Source of the DNA: an uncultured Oceanobacillus sp.
Lineage (GTDB): Bacteria > Bacillota > Bacilli > Bacillales > Amphibacillaceae
DNA length: 7,744 nucleotides
Assembly (NCBI GenBank): GCA_938004015.1
Contig: CALKWU010000205.1
Span: forward strand, 1 to 7,744
Direction of reading: 5' to 3'
A model generated the notes under the pieces. It did no database searches. It was not told the origin of the DNA and saw only the letters and a list, made by a program, of their open reading frames with translations. Made by a program: the position numbers and the translations under genes. The number at the start of each line of letters is the position of its first letter. Position 1 is the stretch's first letter. Positions 6,200-7,744 of the stretch are shown in pieces.

Positions 6200-7276
6200 T
6201 TAATCTGCTGGAGGAAGCAGTTTGTTTTGTTTATATGTTTTGAACCATTTCCGGATCATTTCCTCACTGTCCACAAATCGATCGAATCCCGCTTTCCGTA
6301 TCTTAATCGCAGAAACAATCAACGGATATTTCAATTCGTGCATGTATCGGTCGACGAATTGAAAAGATTGGCCGACAAAATCCATTAATTTTGGCGAATT
6401 CAAAGCATATTTTTTTCGGATCATATCCCATTCTTTTTCTTTTTTGCTCAATTCTTGATGTAAATACATCGGTTTATGTTCACCCGGTTCCATTCCGAAT
6501 GATTCAGCTATTGCATCCCACAGATGTTTAAATCCGCTAACATCGCCGTTCGTAATGTTAAAAATTTCATTTTTTGCCGCTTCTGATTCGCCTGCCCAGA
6601 CAATCGCTTCGGCTAATAAACTCACATCGGTGAATTCAATGATGGAGGATACGGTTCCTGGGTAGTATAACGGCAACCCTTCTTCTTTTAACAATGACGC
6701 ATATACACCGATGGCTGAAATGACGTTCATTGGACTTCCGATCGATTCACCGACGACTATTTGTGGGCGCAATATCGTCCAATTCCAACCTTTACCGACT
6801 TGCAATTCCTCAATGTAATGTTGTTGTTCCCAATAAAAATTCGGCAAATCCCTCGCATCGGAAATACCTTCTTTGGCAGGAATTTTGAATTCACGAACAT
6901 GACCGCCGTAAGCTTTCGTACCTTGCAAGAGCGTGATATGTTTCAACGTTTTTCTCGAAGCTTTTTCCAAAGGTTCGAGCACGTTTTTGATCATTCTTTT
7001 ATTCATTTCAATCTGTTCTTCATCCGTCCAGCCCGCTGTTAATTTTGGTTTTTCATAGAGAGCTGCATAAACGACATGAGTCACATCCGTTAATTGACTA
7101 AACAGTTCATTGCATTGTCGTTCGTCTGTCAAATCCACTTGCAAATGCGTCATCCCTTTTACCTCTACCGGCCTTCGGGACACCCCTACGACTTCAACAT
7201 TATTTTGTTCGACAAATTTTTTGATTGTTTCTTTTCCAATCAATCCGGTAGCGCCGACAACGAGAACTTTTTTCAT
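6200..7276 (-). CDS. PRISE-like SDR reductase (progesterone 5-beta-reductase/iridoid synthase-like)
   Basis: This is an atypical short-chain dehydrogenase/reductase. Numbered from the ATG at 7276 (358 residues), it opens MKKVLVVGATGLIG with the dinucleotide-binding GATGLIG at 8-14. VSRRP (32-36) suggests NADPH preference. The segment LLQGTKAYGG (116-125) contains Lys121, and DLPNFYWEQQ (143-152) contains Tyr148; these match the PRISE motifs GTKxY and NFYY, which hold the catalytic Lys and Tyr. ILRPQIVVGES (168-178) follows. PRISE enzymes reduce activated C=C bonds of enones, including steroid and terpenoid enones. An in-frame GTG at 7297 would add seven residues (MIGCDGL), but neither start has a strong SD, and the ATG puts the first Rossmann strand at the N-terminus as usual. 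This is the first gene of the operon, 14 bases before the CoA-transferase gene. The substrate is unknown; a nucleotide-sugar epimerase role is less likely. Confidence 0.88.
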   Translation of the reverse strand: MKKVLVVGATGLIGKETIKKFVEQNNVEVVGVSRRPVEVKGMTHLQVDLTDERQCNELFSQLTDVTHVVYAALYEKPKLTAGWTDEEQIEMNKRMIKNVLEPLEKASRKTLKHITLLQGTKAYGGHVREFKIPAKEGISDARDLPNFYWEQQHYIEELQVGKGWNWTILRPQIVVGESIGSPMNVISAIGVYASLLKEEGLPLYYPGTVSSIIEFTDVSLLAEAIVWAGESEAAKNEIFNITNGDVSGFKHLWDAIAESFGMEPGEHKPMYLHQELSKKEKEWDMIRKKYALNSPKLMDFVGQSFQFVDRYMHELKYPLIVSAIKIRKAGFDRFVDSEEMIRKWFKTYKQNKLLPPAD

Positions 7277-7297
7277 CAAACCATCACAACCAATCAC

Positions 7298-7313
7298 ATT
7301 TAATCGCTTTCAT
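7298..7313 (-). promoter_or_regulatory. cre-like site (CcpA operator candidate)
   Basis: The minus strand reads ATGAAAGCGATTAAAT. Against the Bacillus cre consensus WTGNAANCGNWWNCAW only one position fails (A instead of C near the 3' end), and the plus-strand reading also has only one mismatch. It lies downstream of both candidate promoters and 22 bases before the ATG of the first gene, the usual roadblock position for carbon catabolite repression. CcpA control of acyl-CoA catabolic genes is common in Bacillus. Confidence 0.55.
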
Positions 7314-7326
7314 TATTCGAAATTAA

Positions 7327-7345
7327 GTTTATAATTTTTATAAAC
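7327..7345. repeat. Perfect 19-base palindrome GTTTATAA-TTT-TTATAAAC, operator candidate
   Basis: Two perfect 8-base arms are separated by 3 bases, located in the leader between the candidate promoters and the first gene. Size and symmetry suit a dimeric repressor such as a TetR- or GntR-type regulator, but no regulator gene is in the window. It does not match the Bacillus FadR operator consensus as I remember it. AT-rich DNA gives such palindromes by chance more often than average DNA. Confidence 0.4.
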
Positions 7346-7346
7346 G

Positions 7347-7387
7347 AAAAATTAAGTCGATTCGTAAAAATCACTCGCTTAATTTTT
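7347..7387 (-). repeat. Inverted repeat or hairpin in the leader
   Basis: AAAAATTAAG (7347-7356) and CTTAATTTTT (7378-7387) are perfect complements, and the pairing extends by CGA/TCG if one base at 7357 is bulged. In minus-strand RNA this gives a stem of about 13 pairs with a 14-base loop. It lies directly next to the 19-base palindrome. It is AT-rich with few GC pairs, so it is more plausible as a protein-binding site or weak attenuator than as a strong terminator. Confidence 0.35.
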
Positions 7388-7412
7388 TATTTTCTGATAA
7401 AAAATTCAACAA

Positions 7413-7418
7413 ATTATA
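7413..7418 (-). promoter_or_regulatory. Candidate sigma-A -10 box TATAAT
   Basis: A perfect TATAAT on the minus strand lies about 140 bases before the first start codon. At spacings of 16 to 18 bases upstream there is no good TTGACA-like box (AATGAT or similar), and no extended -10 TG. If used, it would need an activator or other upstream contact; the ATTACC direct repeat just upstream is in a suitable place. Confidence 0.4.
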
Positions 7419-7425
7419 CAATAGC

Positions 7426-7468
7426 GGTAATCAGTATCATTAAATGGTAATATTATTGAGTATGATAA
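7426..7468. repeat. Short direct repeats upstream of the TATAAT box
   Basis: On the plus strand GGTAAT occurs at 7426-7431 and 7446-7451, exactly 20 bases apart (about two helical turns). Each is followed by a related word: AGTATCATTA at 7433-7442 and AGTATGATAA at 7459-7468. The spacing and position overlapping the promoter region fit paired binding sites for a regulator. The repeats are short and AT-rich, so this is tentative. Confidence 0.3.
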
Positions 7469-7490
7469 TATAAACCTAAAAAAAAATCAA
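7462..7490 (-). promoter_or_regulatory. Candidate sigma-A promoter TTGATT-17-TATCAT
   Basis: The minus strand has TTGATT at 7490-7485 and TATCAT at 7467-7462 with the ideal 17-base spacer, which contains a T tract. Both boxes are near consensus (4/6 and 5/6). Transcription would start near 7455 and give a leader of about 180 bases containing both inverted repeats and the cre-like site. This is the best two-box promoter I see for the operon. Confidence 0.45.
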
Positions 7491-7744
7491 CAACTTTTCG
7501 AAAACTTTTTTAACGTTCTAACTCGGTACAACTGAAAAGCAGGTTCATTTCATGCAGGATCAAGCAGTTGTCACTGTCTATTCGTAATCAAGTAATTTTT
7601 CTTCTTCATCAAAGAATGCCAGTCTTTTTCGAAAAAAATGGATGGACTGTTGCATTTTTATGACGACAATTCATTTATTTTTTCGCTTTCTTCCCACCTT
7701 CCCTTGCAAAATACCGCTCCTTAATCATAGAGAGGCTTTCTCAT
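7491..7744. other. Intergenic stretch with no convincing gene
   Basis: All six frames are short here. Two tiny minus-strand frames exist, 25 codons at 7655-7578 and 17 codons at 7728-7675, neither with a usable SD and neither recognised. TTTTCGAAAA (7495-7504) and TTTTTCGAAAAA (7625-7636) are self-complementary. ACAACTG (7528-7534) pairs with CAGTTGT (7565-7571) across a 30-base loop. None forms a clear terminator. The stretch may hold the tail region of an upstream gene outside the window. Confidence 0.5.

Noticed and set aside
7277..7297. GTG at 7297 as the start of the PRISE-like gene
   Set aside because: It adds seven residues ahead of the first Rossmann strand without a better SD; the ATG at 7276 is more natural, though the choice is not certain.
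7541..7560. TTCATTTCATG-type words resembling a Bacillus FadR operator
   Set aside because: They lack the TGAATGA...TCATTCA symmetry expected for FadR and lie upstream of both candidate promoters.
7528..7571. Inverted repeat ACAACTG/CAGTTGT as a possible terminator
   Set aside because: Only 7 pairs with a 30-base loop and no following T-run on either strand at the right distance.
7578..7655. Minus-strand 25-codon frame starting MQQSIHFFRKRLAFFDEEE
   Set aside because: No SD upstream, no recognised family, and short enough to arise by chance; charge pattern alone is not enough to call a gene.
7717..7723. SD-like TAAGGAG on the minus strand
   Set aside because: The nearest usable start downstream (a TTG) gives only about 12 codons before a stop, so no gene follows it.
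7675..7728. Minus-strand 17-codon frame MIKERYFAREGGKKAKK, which looks like a lysine-rich C-terminus
   Set aside because: An in-frame stop lies five codons upstream at 7743-7741, so it is not the tail of a gene entering from the right unless there is a frameshift outside what can be seen.

Overview
The window looks like chromosome of a low-GC Gram-positive bacterium, most likely Bacillaceae or a relative. The evidence is AT-rich intergenic DNA, strong AGGAGG-type Shine-Dalgarno (SD) sites before several genes, a GTG start, and a CcpA cre-like site in the leader. Species cannot be named from sequence alone.

Layout: every real gene lies on the minus strand, so the operon reads right to left. 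From 7744 to about 7298 there is no convincing gene. The part nearest the operon (about 7298-7490) carries two candidate sigma-A promoters, a direct repeat, two inverted repeats and a cre-like site. Then follow: a PRISE-like NAD(P)-dependent reductase (7276-6200), an acetyl-CoA hydrolase/CoA-transferase family protein (6185-4902), a PaaG-type enoyl-CoA hydratase/isomerase (4855-4079), an AMP-forming acyl-CoA ligase (4067-2460), a degenerate acyl-CoA dehydrogenase-like protein (2458-1418), a canonical acyl-CoA dehydrogenase (1399-218), and the first 68 codons of a MaoC/FAS1-type hydratase (206 to beyond the left edge). Gaps are 14, 46, 11, 1, 18 and 11 bases, and several SD sites overlap the preceding stop codon. 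I see no terminator between genes, so this is almost certainly one catabolic operon that continues past position 1.

The genes fit a CoA-thioester beta-oxidation-like route. An acid is activated by the ligase or by CoA transfer, desaturated by the dehydrogenase pair, hydrated by the MaoC-type enzyme, and isomerised by the PaaG-like protein. The PRISE-like reductase would act on an activated C=C or a carbonyl. Thiolase and 3-hydroxyacyl-CoA dehydrogenase steps would have to lie outside the window or elsewhere in the genome.

Three proteins lack the usual catalytic acid of their family. The dehydrogenase-like protein has Ile where the base Glu should be, the CoA-transferase has Gly at the expected nucleophile Glu, and the crotonase-fold protein lacks both hydratase Glu residues but keeps a PaaG-type Asp. 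The paired active and inactive dehydrogenases resemble the heteromeric enzymes of actinobacterial steroid side-chain degradation. This suggests a pathway for a bulky, branched or cyclic acid rather than ordinary fatty acids. The substrate is unknown.
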